Assembly (NCBI GenBank): GCA_945860425.1
Contig: CAMAQU010000017.1
Coordinates: 1 to 14,814, forward strand
DNA: 14,814 nucleotides
Direction: 5' to 3'
DNA from: Sphingomonas paucimobilis
GTDB taxonomy: Bacteria > Pseudomonadota > Alphaproteobacteria > Sphingomonadales > Sphingomonadaceae
A model generated the notes under the pieces. That model was not told the origin of the DNA and ran no database searches. It saw only the letters and a list, made by a program, of their open reading frames with translations. Position 1 is the first letter of the stretch; every line of letters begins with the position of its first letter. Of this stretch, positions 6,339-14,385 are shown in pieces. The translations under genes and the position numbers were made by a program.

Positions 6339-7481
6339 GTGACCCCCCGTTCAATCTCGCCATTTTCGAACCGATTCTTCGGCGCGGCCACGGCCTTGCT
6401 GCTCGCGGCCTGCGGCGGCGGGACGACTCAGGCGGAGGAAACCGCATCTTCTGTCCCCTATAGCGTGTCAGAAGCGGGCCGGTTCAACGAACCTTGGGCC
6501 ATGGCCTTCCTGCCCGATGGTCGGGCGCTGGTGACGGAGAAATCCGGCCAGCTCAAACTCTGGCGCGACAAGGGCAACGTGACCCCCGTGTCGGGTGCAC
6601 CCACTGCTTCCTCTGCGGGTCAGGGCGGGCTTGGGGATGTTGTTCTGCATCCCGATTTTGCCCGCAATCGTATGGTCTATCTCAGCTGGGTCGAAGCGGA
6701 GGGCGATGTGAAGGGTGCTGCGGTCGGTCGTGCCCGCTTGATTGAAGACAGCGCAGGCGCGCGTCTAGACGGGCTAGAGATCATCTGGCGCCAATCCCCC
6801 AAAGTGACGGGTAATGGCCATTTCGGCCACCGCATCGCCTTTGGCCCGGATGGCATGCTCTATATCTCGTCTGGCGAACGCCAGAAATTTGATCCGGCGC
6901 AGGATCTGACCGGAAATCTCGGCAAGATCGTTCGGCTGAATGCGGACGGGACCGTGCCCGCCGATAATCCGATGGCGGCCAAGGGCGGCGTGACCGCGCA
7001 AATTTATGCCTATGGCATCCGCAATCCTCTGGGCCTTGATTTTGATTCAGCAGGCCGGCTGTGGGAAATTGAAATGGGGCCGCGCCATGGTGATGAGCTG
7101 AACCTTGCAACGCCGGGCGCGAATTTTGGTTATCCGATTGTGTCTAATGGGGATCATTACGATGGCCGCGTCATCCCCGATCATGCGCCGGGTGATGGCT
7201 TCGTCGCGCCCAAGGTCTCTTGGGTTCCGGCCATTTCGCCGGGCAGCCTGATGATCTATCGCGGCACGCTCTTCCCGCACTGGACGGGCGATGCCTTTAT
7301 CGGGGCGCTGGGCGGAAAGGCGCTGGTTCGCGTTGATCTGAACGGGGAGGCCGCCACCAAGGCCGATCAGTGGCCGACGGACAAGCGCATCCGCGAAGTC
7401 GATCAGTCCCCCGATGGCCATATCTGGTTGCTGGAGGATGGCGCGGATGCTCGATTGCTGAAGCTTGCGCCGAAAAAATAG
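6339..7481 (+). CDS. PQQ-dependent sugar dehydrogenase, lipoprotein
   Basis: Beta-propeller dehydrogenase of the soluble glucose dehydrogenase / YliI (Asd) family, 380 residues from this start. The N-terminus carries a lipobox, LLLAAC with Cys25, so it should be lipid-anchored and face the periplasm. Family motifs are RFNEPWAMAFLPDGR near 48-62, GHFGHRIAFGPDGMLYIS with the likely catalytic His161, YAYGIRNPLGLDFD at 223-236 and EIEMGPRHGDELN at 243-255. It would oxidise aldose sugars and pass electrons to the respiratory chain through PQQ. I prefer the GTG at 6339 because AGGAGAG lies nine bases before it; ATG at 6321 or 6291 gives longer forms with weak ribosome sites. No PQQ synthesis gene is in the window. 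Repeat copy C follows the stop. Confidence 0.9.
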   Translation: MTPRSISPFSNRFFGAATALLLAACGGGTTQAEETASSVPYSVSEAGRFNEPWAMAFLPDGRALVTEKSGQLKLWRDKGNVTPVSGAPTASSAGQGGLGDVVLHPDFARNRMVYLSWVEAEGDVKGAAVGRARLIEDSAGARLDGLEIIWRQSPKVTGNGHFGHRIAFGPDGMLYISSGERQKFDPAQDLTGNLGKIVRLNADGTVPADNPMAAKGGVTAQIYAYGIRNPLGLDFDSAGRLWEIEMGPRHGDELNLATPGANFGYPIVSNGDHYDGRVIPDHAPGDGFVAPKVSWVPAISPGSLMIYRGTLFPHWTGDAFIGALGGKALVRVDLNGEAATKADQWPTDKRIREVDQSPDGHIWLLEDGADARLLKLAPKK

Positions 7482-7487
7482 GGGCGT

Positions 7488-7574
7488 GCTCTGCCCTCCC
7501 CGCTGCGACTAAGGCAGGCTGCGCCCGCTTAAGTCTCGCTCCCCTCCCGCAGGCGGGAGGGGTTGGGGGAGGAC
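7488..7574 (+). repeat. Palindromic intergenic repeat, copy C (fullest copy)
   Basis: The block 7493-7535 aligns without gaps to copies A and B. Read on minus, GACTTAAGCGGGC pairs with GCCTGCCTTAGTC around GCA, with two mismatches and one G-T pair in 13. Next to it CCCCTCCCG pairs with CGGGAGGGG around CAGG at 7541-7562, then TTGGGGGAGG. It fills the gap between the convergent sugar dehydrogenase and trmB genes. The second hairpin could slow RNA polymerase, but it lacks a T tract. Confidence 0.72.
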
Positions 7575-7581
7575 CAAAATC

Positions 7582-8262
7582 TCACACGCGGATGTAGCGG
7601 AAATACCAGACGTCATGACCAAAGACGGTGCGGGCCTTGCGCTCATAACGCGTCTCTGGCCAATCGTCGGGGCGGATGAGCATGTCGCTTGCGGTTTGGG
7701 CTTGCCAGATGAAATCCTGCCTTTGGTTCATCTGCATCATGGCCCAGCGACAATAAATGGGATGATCCGTACCAAAGCGAAACTCGCCACCGGGCTTGAG
7801 CTTGGCGGCAATCATATCCAGCGGGCCGGGGTTCATCATCCGGCGTTTGGCGTGCCGGGCCTTGGGCCAAGGGTCTGGATGCAACAGATAGGCCCGATCC
7901 AATGATGCATCGGGCAAGCGACCCAGTGCATCGAGCGCATCGCCCATATGCAGGCGGATATTGGAAAGACTGTCATCGCGCATGTGCATCAGCGCGCTGA
8001 CGACACCGTTCACAAAAGGCTCACAGCCAATAAATCCGGCGCCGGGGTGGTGCGCGGCCTGATAAGCCAGATGCTCACCGCCGCCAAAGCCAATTTCAAA
8101 GTGCAGTGGCCGATCATCGCCAAAGAGGGTTTTGGCGTCGAGCGGCCCGTCTGGAACCGCGACGCGCGGCAAAGCATCATCGACAAGCGCCTGTTGGCCT
8201 GCGCGCAGTTTATGGCCCTTGGCGCGGCCATAAAGGCGGTTCAATGTTGTGGGATCGGTCAT
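7582..8262 (-). CDS. trmB: tRNA (guanine(46)-N7)-methyltransferase
   Basis: Adds a methyl group to N7 of G46 in the variable loop of tRNA, using SAM; cytoplasmic. The protein has 226 residues. The SAM-binding motif FEIGFGGGEHL is at 55-65, the TrmB signature HPDPWPKARHAKRR at 128-141, FGTDHPIY at 163-170 and TRYERKA at 204-210. All are intact and the length is normal. The gene lies 40 bases downstream of metK on the same strand, so the enzyme that makes SAM and one that uses it are probably co-transcribed. Shine-Dalgarno is weak. It ends against repeat copy C, converging on the sugar dehydrogenase gene. Confidence 0.96.
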   Translation of the reverse strand: MTDPTTLNRLYGRAKGHKLRAGQQALVDDALPRVAVPDGPLDAKTLFGDDRPLHFEIGFGGGEHLAYQAAHHPGAGFIGCEPFVNGVVSALMHMRDDSLSNIRLHMGDALDALGRLPDASLDRAYLLHPDPWPKARHAKRRMMNPGPLDMIAAKLKPGGEFRFGTDHPIYCRWAMMQMNQRQDFIWQAQTASDMLIRPDDWPETRYERKARTVFGHDVWYFRYIRV

Positions 8263-8302
8263 GAGGGCGCCGATTAAGCGGACGCCCCCATGATCGCAAG
8301 CC

Positions 8303-9517
8303 TTAGAGGCCGAGTGCCGCCTTCAGGTCGTTCACAAGATCCGTGCGCTCCCAGGGGAAGAAGTCCCCCTCTGCCTTGCGGCCGAAATGGCCATAGGCGG
8401 CCGTCGGGCCATAAATTGGCTTATTGAGGCTCAGATGCGTGCGGATGCCGCGCGGGGTCAGCTTGCCCAACTTGCTGATCGACCGGATGGCGTCTTCAAT
8501 CTTGTCATCGCCCACTTTGCCCGTGCCATGCGTATCGACATAAAGCGACAAAGGCTCTGACACGCCAATGGCATAGGCCAGCTGAATCGTGCAGCGCGTG
8601 GCAAGACCAGCGGCCACAATATTCTTCGCCAGATAGCGGGTGATATAGGCGGCCGAACGGTCCACCTTGGTCGGGTCTTTGCCGGAAAAAGCGCCGCCGC
8701 CATGCGGGGCAGCTCCCCCATAGGTGTCGACAATGATCTTGCGACCGGTCAGGCCCGCATCGCCATCTGGCCCGCCAATTTCAAAGCTGCCCGTGGGGTT
8801 GATGTGATAGACTGTCTTATCCGACAAAAGGGCTGCCGGAATGACATCGGCGATGACCTTCTTCACATAGGCCTTCAACTCCGCTTCGTGCGCGCCTGTG
8901 TCATAGCCCGGCTTATGCTGGGTGGAGACGACGATGGCTGTCGCGGCGACGGGCTTGCCATTGTCAAACTTCAGCGTGACCTGGCTTTTTGTGTCCGGCT
9001 CCAGAAACGGTGCTGCGCCCGAATGACGGTCAGCGGCCATGCGTTCCAGAATCTTGTGGCTGTAATCCAGCGTCGCGGGCATCAGGTCGGGCGTTTCATC
9101 GCACGCAAAGCCGAACATGATGCCTTGGTCGCCAGCGCCTTCATCCTTATTGCCAGAGGCATCGACGCCTTGGGCGATATGGGCCGATTGCGGGTGCAGG
9201 TTGTTGTGGAACTTCAGCGTTTTCCAATGAAAGCCATCCTGCTCATAGCCAATGTCTTTCACAACCTTGCGGACGGTTGCTTCGATTTCATCCTTGACGC
9301 CCGGCGCCCAATTGCCGGCTTCATCCATAATGCCCTTGCCGCGAATTTCGCCGGCCAGAACAACAAGCTGGGTCGTCGTCATGGTTTCGCATGCGACGCG
9401 TGCTTCGGGGTCTTTGGAAAGGAAAAGATCAACAATAGCATCCGAAATCTGATCCGAGACCTTATCGGGATGGCCTTCGGAAACACTTTCAGACGTGAAA
9501 AGATAGCTGCTGCGCAT
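8303..9517 (-). CDS. metK: S-adenosylmethionine synthetase (methionine adenosyltransferase)
   Basis: Makes S-adenosylmethionine from methionine and ATP, releasing phosphate and pyrophosphate; cytoplasmic tetramer in known members. From this start it has 404 residues. It opens MRSSYLFTSESVSEGHPDKV, with the ATP-site GHPDK at 15-19, and contains GAGDQGIMFGFACDE and the P-loop-like GGGAFSGKDPTKVDRSAAY. I chose the ATG at 9517 because AGGAA stands seven bases before it; an ATG six codons upstream would put the ribosome site inside the gene. Only 50 bases separate it from lnt, too few for a SAM riboswitch plus leader. Those bases hold a palindrome that may be an operator. trmB follows. Confidence 0.98.
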   Translation of the reverse strand: MRSSYLFTSESVSEGHPDKVSDQISDAIVDLFLSKDPEARVACETMTTTQLVVLAGEIRGKGIMDEAGNWAPGVKDEIEATVRKVVKDIGYEQDGFHWKTLKFHNNLHPQSAHIAQGVDASGNKDEGAGDQGIMFGFACDETPDLMPATLDYSHKILERMAADRHSGAAPFLEPDTKSQVTLKFDNGKPVAATAIVVSTQHKPGYDTGAHEAELKAYVKKVIADVIPAALLSDKTVYHINPTGSFEIGGPDGDAGLTGRKIIVDTYGGAAPHGGGAFSGKDPTKVDRSAAYITRYLAKNIVAAGLATRCTIQLAYAIGVSEPLSLYVDTHGTGKVGDDKIEDAIRSISKLGKLTPRGIRTHLSLNKPIYGPTAAYGHFGRKAEGDFFPWERTDLVNDLKAALGL

Positions 9518-9533
9518 CGATGAGTTCCTGTGC

Positions 9534-9553
9534 ATATAAAGAAAGCTTTATGT
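9534..9553. promoter_or_regulatory. Imperfect 20-bp palindrome upstream of metK, possible operator
   Basis: ATATAAAG and CTTTATGT are inverted eight-base arms, seven of eight matching, around AAAG. The centre is about 26 bases upstream of the metK start. AT-rich palindromes of this ATAAAG type are, as I recall, associated with the SAH-responsive ArsR-family regulator SahR at methionine-cycle genes in Proteobacteria, but I cannot check the consensus here. Position and base composition contrast with the GC-rich surroundings. No regulator gene is in the window. Confidence 0.42.
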
Positions 9554-9567
9554 CTTTAAATGCGCCC

Positions 9568-11067
9568 TTAGCGCAGGGTGCGGCGCGTTGCAATGGCCAG
9601 TGCGATGAGCAGCAGGGCAAGGGCCATGGGCAGAAGATTGCCATATTTGGCAAAAGGGGTTGGGGCAGCAGCAGGCGGCAGCACAACCTCAATTGCGCCT
9701 GCCTTTTGGAAAGGAAGGGCAGCGACAATCCGCCCTTGTGCATTGATCACGGCTGAAATCCCCGTTGGGGTTGATCGCACCACGGGCAGGCCTTCTTCCA
9801 TCGCGCGCAGCCGCGCTTGTGCCAAATGTTGGGGCGGGCCCCAGCTGCCGAACCAGGCATCGTTGGAGGGGTTAAAGATAAAATTTGGCCGGTTCTTTGC
9901 ATCGACTACATGGCCCGAAAAGATGATTTCATAACAAATTTGCAGCCCGACCTTCCCAAAGCCTGGAATATCGAGCGTCCCCGGCCCCGGACCGGGCCAG
10001 AAATCAATATCGCCGGGCACCAGGCGCGACAGGCCAATGGCGGACAAGATGGGCCGCATCGGAAGATACTCGCCATAAGGCACAAGATGGGCCTTATCAT
10101 AGCGCCCGGTCAGCTTGCCTTGCGGGGTCATGGCAAACACGCTGTTGCGCGCGCCGACCAATTGGCCATCGCGGTCATATTCCAACGCCACGCCGCCGGT
10201 GAGGAGCATGTCTTTAGGGCCAAGTAAGGTCGCCAGCCGCGCGCGTGCGCCGGGGTCTTCCTCGAGATACTCCGGCACGGCGGCTTCCGGCCAGAGGATC
10301 AGCCGAGGTTCAGCGCTGGGCGCGCCCGTCATCTCTTCGAGCTTCCGGAAATTGAGCGCATCAAAGGCGGCGACATGCTTGTCTTGTTGGCCGATATTGG
10401 GCTGCACCACCCGCAGCACCGGGCGCTGTGTTTCGTCAAGGATGTACGACCTGTTGATCACCCCGCCCGGCGCTAAGAGAAAGGCGGACGCCGCCAGACC
10501 GCTCATCACGGCTCCCGCTTTCCAGTGCCGTCGCAAGAGCAGCCAAAGCCCGCCCGCCAGCAGCACGACAAGGCCCGACACGCCATAGGTGCCGATATAG
10601 GCAGAGGCTTGGGCCCCGCCGGTGACAGCGGCGGCTAGTGGATTCCAAGCAAAGCCCGTGAAGAGTGTTGCGCGCAGCATCTCTGCACCGATCCATGCTG
10701 CAGCGAGGAAAAGAACAAAGCCCGCATCGGGTCGATCCCGCCCCAGCCGCCAAGCAAAGCCGCTGGCCAGCGCGGGATAGAGCGCAAGGAAAAGGGAAAG
10801 TGCCACCACCGCGACCCAGCCAAGCCAGACGGGCATGGCGGACTGATAGGCAAAAGCGCCTGCAATCCAATTCAGCCCCAGAATGAAATGCCCCAGCCCA
10901 AAGCCATATCCCCGTGCCATGGCGCTGCGCAGGCTGGCGGCCGTCCGCACCAAATGGGCCAGCACCGCCAAACACAAAAGCGTCAACGGCCAAAGCCCCA
11001 AAGGCGCAAAGCCCGTTGCCGAAACAAGGCCAGCCAGAAAGGCGAGGATCAAGGGGAGGTATCGCAC
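9568..11067 (-). CDS. lnt: Apolipoprotein N-acyltransferase
   Basis: Last enzyme of bacterial lipoprotein maturation: transfers an acyl chain from phospholipid to the N-terminal diacylglyceryl-cysteine, in the inner membrane. The 499 residues begin with several hydrophobic segments within about 1-205, followed by a periplasmic nitrilase-like domain (about 217-460) and a C-terminal membrane helix (about 476-494). The catalytic triad is Glu261 (LWPEAAVPEY), Lys325 (YDKAHLVPYGEYLP) and Cys378 (LQICYEIIF). The start is a GTG (GTG CGA TAC) with no strong Shine-Dalgarno. The VOC gene is divergent, 72 bases away, so lnt cannot simply read on from corC and probably has its own promoter. metK lies 50 bases downstream. 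Confidence 0.97.
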   Translation of the reverse strand: MRYLPLILAFLAGLVSATGFAPLGLWPLTLLCLAVLAHLVRTAASLRSAMARGYGFGLGHFILGLNWIAGAFAYQSAMPVWLGWVAVVALSLFLALYPALASGFAWRLGRDRPDAGFVLFLAAAWIGAEMLRATLFTGFAWNPLAAAVTGGAQASAYIGTYGVSGLVVLLAGGLWLLLRRHWKAGAVMSGLAASAFLLAPGGVINRSYILDETQRPVLRVVQPNIGQQDKHVAAFDALNFRKLEEMTGAPSAEPRLILWPEAAVPEYLEEDPGARARLATLLGPKDMLLTGGVALEYDRDGQLVGARNSVFAMTPQGKLTGRYDKAHLVPYGEYLPMRPILSAIGLSRLVPGDIDFWPGPGPGTLDIPGFGKVGLQICYEIIFSGHVVDAKNRPNFIFNPSNDAWFGSWGPPQHLAQARLRAMEEGLPVVRSTPTGISAVINAQGRIVAALPFQKAGAIEVVLPPAAAPTPFAKYGNLLPMALALLLIALAIATRRTLR

Positions 11068-11139
11068 ATTATGGGGCTAAAGCCGGATGGATTTGTTTTC
11101 AATCTTTGTCTCATGCGCCCAGCGCGCTAAAGACTTTCC

Positions 11140-11553
11140 ATGCGCCCGTTTCATCTTGCTTTCCCGGTTCACGATCTGGCGGCCGCCCGCGCCTTTTATC
11201 GGGATGTTCTGGGCTGTGGCGAAGGGCGAAGTTCTGATCAGTGGATCGACTTTGACTTTTATGGGCATCAGATTGTGGCCCATCTCGACCCTGCGGCCAA
11301 ACCTGTTGCGACCAGCAATCCAGTGGATGGGCATGATGTGCCCGTGCCCCATTTCGGCGTCGTGCTGACGATGGAGCAATGGGAAGGGCTGGCCGCGCGT
11401 CTGCGGGCTGCGGGCATCCGCTTTGGCATTGAACCGCATATCCGGTTCAAAGGGCAGCCGGGGGAACAGGCGACGATGTTCTTCTTGGACCCCAGCGGCA
11501 ATGCGCTGGAGTTCAAGGCCTTTGCCGATGATGCAATGCTTTTTGCGACCTAA
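11140..11553 (+). CDS. VOC family protein (glyoxalase/dioxygenase fold)
   Basis: A 137-residue vicinal-oxygen-chelate protein, cytoplasmic, with the paired beta-alpha-beta-beta-beta modules. The first module begins FHLAFPVHDLAAARAFYRDVL, and the likely metal ligands are His5, His71 (PHFGVVL) and Glu124 (GNALEFK). The motif FFLDPSGNALEFKAF is characteristic of the family. Reaction is not determined: isomerase, lyase, dioxygenase and resistance roles all occur in this fold. The gene lies alone on the plus strand between two minus-strand genes and ends 15 bases from the end of the convergent sorbosone-dehydrogenase-like gene. The ribosome site is weak. Fold secure, function unknown. Confidence 0.9.
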   Translation: MRPFHLAFPVHDLAAARAFYRDVLGCGEGRSSDQWIDFDFYGHQIVAHLDPAAKPVATSNPVDGHDVPVPHFGVVLTMEQWEGLAARLRAAGIRFGIEPHIRFKGQPGEQATMFFLDPSGNALEFKAFADDAMLFAT

Positions 11554-11568
11554 TGGGCTCAGTGCGGC

Positions 11569-12915
11569 TTATTTGGCCGCCGTCACCCGCCAGATCCGAT
11601 TGCCGCTGTCATCCGCCACAAGCAGGGCGCCTGTCTTGTCGATCGTCACACCCGCCGGGCGGCCTTGGGCCTCTCCCTTGGCATTGAGAAAGCCAGTCAG
11701 CACCTCAATGGGCTTTGCCTTGGCTTCGGGAAAGCCGCGCGCGTTAAAGGGCACATAGATGACCTTATAGCCAGACTGCGGCTTGCGGTTCCAAGAACCA
11801 TGCTGGCCGATAAAGGCCCCATTGGCAAAATTCGGCCCCAGCTCTGCCGTGCCTGCAAAGGCGAGACCCAGCGAGGCGGTATGTGCGCCCAGCGCATAAT
11901 TGGGCCGCTTTACATATTGCTGAAGGTCGGGCCGCTGCGGCTGCACGCGGTGATCAGGCAGGCGCCAATAGAACCAAGGCCAGCCATAATGGCCACCGAA
12001 ATCAACCGTCGCCAGATAATCGGGCGGTGTATCGGGGCCAAGCTGATCCCGCTCATTCACGGTCGTCCAGAGATAGCCCGTCTTTGGCTCATAAGCGAGG
12101 CCATTGGGGTTGCGCAGGCCAGCGGTGAAGATGCGGAATGTCTTTTGCTTGGGGTAAACTTCCAGAACATTGGCGCGATATTCTTCGCTCTTCAGGCCAT
12201 TTTCACCGATATTGCTGTTCGAGCCGACGGTAACGAGCAAAGTCTTTTGGTCCGGCGATGCAATGACATTGCGCGTCCAGTGATTATTGGGCGCTGAAGA
12301 TGGAAGCGGGACGATTTTTTCGCCCTTGGCCGAAATCTTGGTGTCGCCCGTCTTATAGGGAAAGGCCATCAGGCTGTCGGTATTGGCGATATAGAGCGTG
12401 TCCCCCACCAGCTCCATCCCAAAGGGTGAATTGAGACCATTTTCCGCCGTCAGCAGCGCAGACCGTAGATCAATTTTCCCATCCCCATCGCTATCACGCA
12501 GCAAGGTGATCCGGTTGGCAGAAACGCTTGATCCATTTGCCCTTTGCATGATCCACTTGGCAATTCTGTCGCCAAGACCCTGCGCCGGGCGCGACGGCTG
12601 GGTGGATTCAGCGACCAACACATCGCCATTGGGCAGCAACTTCATCCAGCGCGGATGATCCAGGTCGCGGGCAAATTCCGCCACCGTCAGGCCGGGTGCC
12701 GCCTCGGGCTTTGCCGCGCCTTGCCAGCCCACAACTTTCGCAATGACGATGGAGGGAAAGGCTTCTTGCTCAAGATTGCTCAGATCCGGCACTGGCCCAT
12801 AGAGCTTGTTAAAGTCCACCTTCGACTGGGTGGGCGTCGCCAGATACCAAATGCCGCCGCCAAGGCCGACAATGACAAGGCCGGAAATAATCTTTGCGTG
12901 GGTGCGCCAGTTCAT
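11569..12915 (-). CDS. Sorbosone dehydrogenase family protein (PQQ-type beta-propeller)
   Basis: A 448-residue protein with one N-terminal membrane anchor (about residues 9-26) and a periplasmic six-bladed propeller. Motifs are RDLDHPRWMKLLPNGDVLVAE near 83-103, a calcium-binding-like DSDGDGKID at 141-149, NNHWTRNV with the probable catalytic His212, GLRNPNGLAYEP at 266-277, GHYGWPWF, GQHGSWNR and RPAGV near the end. These fit the L-sorbosone / pyranose dehydrogenase group that uses PQQ. It would oxidise a sugar or aldehyde on the periplasmic side. Substrate is unknown, since many genomes carry relatives of untested activity. AGAGGA lies about eight bases before the ATG. It is 77 bases downstream of corC on the same strand and sits where lnt often follows corC. 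Confidence 0.88.
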   Translation of the reverse strand: MNWRTHAKIISGLVIVGLGGGIWYLATPTQSKVDFNKLYGPVPDLSNLEQEAFPSIVIAKVVGWQGAAKPEAAPGLTVAEFARDLDHPRWMKLLPNGDVLVAESTQPSRPAQGLGDRIAKWIMQRANGSSVSANRITLLRDSDGDGKIDLRSALLTAENGLNSPFGMELVGDTLYIANTDSLMAFPYKTGDTKISAKGEKIVPLPSSAPNNHWTRNVIASPDQKTLLVTVGSNSNIGENGLKSEEYRANVLEVYPKQKTFRIFTAGLRNPNGLAYEPKTGYLWTTVNERDQLGPDTPPDYLATVDFGGHYGWPWFYWRLPDHRVQPQRPDLQQYVKRPNYALGAHTASLGLAFAGTAELGPNFANGAFIGQHGSWNRKPQSGYKVIYVPFNARGFPEAKAKPIEVLTGFLNAKGEAQGRPAGVTIDKTGALLVADDSGNRIWRVTAAK

Positions 12916-12992
12916 GCGGATCTTCCTCTTTTCTTCCTTCAGCTATCATTCGTGCTGGCGGTTGGGCAAGCGACCTGCGCCGCGCGGCCCGG

Positions 12993-13877
12993 CTATTTTC
13001 CCAAAGGCATATGAACAATGGGGGCGTGCAGGCGCAGGCGCATGACCCGGCGCTCATCGCCTTCGGTCACTTCCAATCGCCAGCCGCTTTCATGGGTCAG
13101 GATTTCGCCAACGACCGGCACATGGCCTGCCAGCACAAAGGCTAGACCGCCCAGCGTATCGACATCTTCGTCAATTTCGCCAAGGCGTGCGTCAATGGTT
13201 TCGGCCACATCTTCCAGCGGCGCACGGGCATCGGCTTCCCAAATGCCGTCCTCCACATAAGCGAGAAGGGCCACGGGGGCGTCGTCATGCTCATCTTCAA
13301 TATCGCCAACAATTTCTTCGACCAGATCTTCAATCGTCACCAGACCTTCGGTTCCCGAATATTCGTCGATGACAATGGCCAGATGCATCCGCTTGGCCCG
13401 CATATCCGCCAGCAAGTCGAGCACGCTTCTGGCGGCGGGCACATACAGCGGCTGACGGATCAGCTTTGCGATGGTGGCCGGTGGTTTGCGGTTGCGCGCC
13501 AAGATCGCAAACACATCCTTAATGTGAATCATACCAGAGACATTATCGAGATTATCGCGATACACGGGCAGGCGGCTATGCCCGGCATCGGCAAAGGCCT
13601 TCACCAAATCGGCAAAGCTGATTGTTGTGGGTACGGCCATGATGTCGCTGCGCGGCACGGCAATATCGCCGACGGTGCGTTCGCCAAAATGCAGCAGGTT
13701 CTTGAGCATCTCGCGCTCAATGGCAGATAGATCGCCATGAGCGGGGGTGTCCCCATCCTCTTCGGCTTCTTCAATTGCGTCTTCAATCTGATCGCGCAAC
13801 GAGGCTTCTCGACTGCGGAACATCAGCGATCTCAGCGATTCAAACCAAGATCGGCTACTACTGGCATCCTCCGACAT
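12993..13877 (-). CDS. corC: Hemolysin family protein CorC (CBS domain, transporter-associated)
   Basis: CorC/HlyC/TlyC-type protein of 294 residues without the membrane DUF21 domain, so cytoplasmic. The first CBS motif region, IAVPRSDIMAVP to SGMIHIKDVF, spans about 72-123. The second, IRQPLYVPAARSV to YSGTEGLVTIEDL, spans about 140-185 and is followed by VEEIVGDIEDEHD. The C-terminal CorC/HlyC domain (about 205-285) contains TLGGLAFVLAGHVPVVGE. E. coli CorC has been linked to magnesium/cobalt efflux through CorA. Haemolysin naming is historical. I placed the start at MSEDASSS, ten bases after the ybeY stop; upstream TTG or ATG starts (13916, 13910) would overlap ybeY. Same transcript as ybeY and phoH is likely. 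Confidence 0.93.
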   Translation of the reverse strand: MSEDASSSRSWFESLRSLMFRSREASLRDQIEDAIEEAEEDGDTPAHGDLSAIEREMLKNLLHFGERTVGDIAVPRSDIMAVPTTISFADLVKAFADAGHSRLPVYRDNLDNVSGMIHIKDVFAILARNRKPPATIAKLIRQPLYVPAARSVLDLLADMRAKRMHLAIVIDEYSGTEGLVTIEDLVEEIVGDIEDEHDDAPVALLAYVEDGIWEADARAPLEDVAETIDARLGEIDEDVDTLGGLAFVLAGHVPVVGEILTHESGWRLEVTEGDERRVMRLRLHAPIVHMPLGK

Positions 13878-13887
13878 AAGTGTGTTT

Positions 13888-14385
13888 CTAATCTCCGTAA
13901 GGATCATCATGGCCAAGATCAGCCATGATCAGGCGTTCAAGCCCTTCCATCTCTTCTGCATCTGCGTCAGTTATATGATCAAAGCCGATCAGATGCAAAA
14001 CACCGTGAACAATCAAATGGGTTGCATGGGCATTCACCGCAATTCCCTTGTCCGCCGCTTCGCGGGCGCAGGTTTCTTTGGCGAGCACAATATCACCCAG
14101 CATAATCTCTGGTTCGCCCGCTTCGGCCAATCCGTCCAGCGCCTCTGGGTCGACCATTCGGAAGGACAGGACGTTGGTGGGCTTATCCTTTTGGCGATAG
14201 CTGCGGTTGAGGATGTGAACCTCCGCATCGCTCGTCAGGCGGATCGCGATTTCAACGGGCGTATCGATGTCGGCAAGGGCGCTATGGGGGGACAGGCGAA
14301 TGGCATGATTGACCGCCGCTTCGGCCAATCCATCCCAGTCAATGGACGTGTCCCAGCCTTCATTCAGGATCGCGGTGTCGATCAT
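13888..14385 (-). CDS. ybeY: rRNA maturation RNase YbeY
   Basis: Zinc endoribonuclease involved in 16S rRNA 3'-end maturation and ribosome quality control; cytoplasmic. The protein has 165 residues, normal for the family. The zinc motif HGVLHLIGFDH gives His127, His131 and His137, and the conserved LNRSYRQKDKPTNVLSF segment with Arg61 is at about 59-75. The ATG overlaps the phoH TGA as ATGA, indicating translational coupling, which explains the lack of a Shine-Dalgarno sequence. corC begins ten bases after the stop. phoH-ybeY-corC is a common order in proteobacteria. Confidence 0.96.
   Translation of the reverse strand: MIDTAILNEGWDTSIDWDGLAEAAVNHAIRLSPHSALADIDTPVEIAIRLTSDAEVHILNRSYRQKDKPTNVLSFRMVDPEALDGLAEAGEPEIMLGDIVLAKETCAREAADKGIAVNAHATHLIVHGVLHLIGFDHITDADAEEMEGLERLIMADLGHDDPYGD

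Noticed and set aside
8702..9523. 273-codon plus-strand open frame
   Set aside because: Entirely antisense to metK, a highly conserved gene; the product has no plausible fold or start signal.
9518..9567. SAM riboswitch before metK
   Set aside because: Only 50 bases are available and no pseudoknot or SAM-II-like pattern was seen; the palindrome better fits a protein site.
11564..11580. Terminator between the VOC and sorbosone-dehydrogenase genes
   Set aside because: Only a five-base GCGGC/GCCGC stem with no T tract; it overlaps coding sequence.
12916..12992. Promoter for the sorbosone-dehydrogenase-like gene
   Set aside because: TTGCCC with ATAGCT at 17 bases matches poorly; read-through from corC is as likely.
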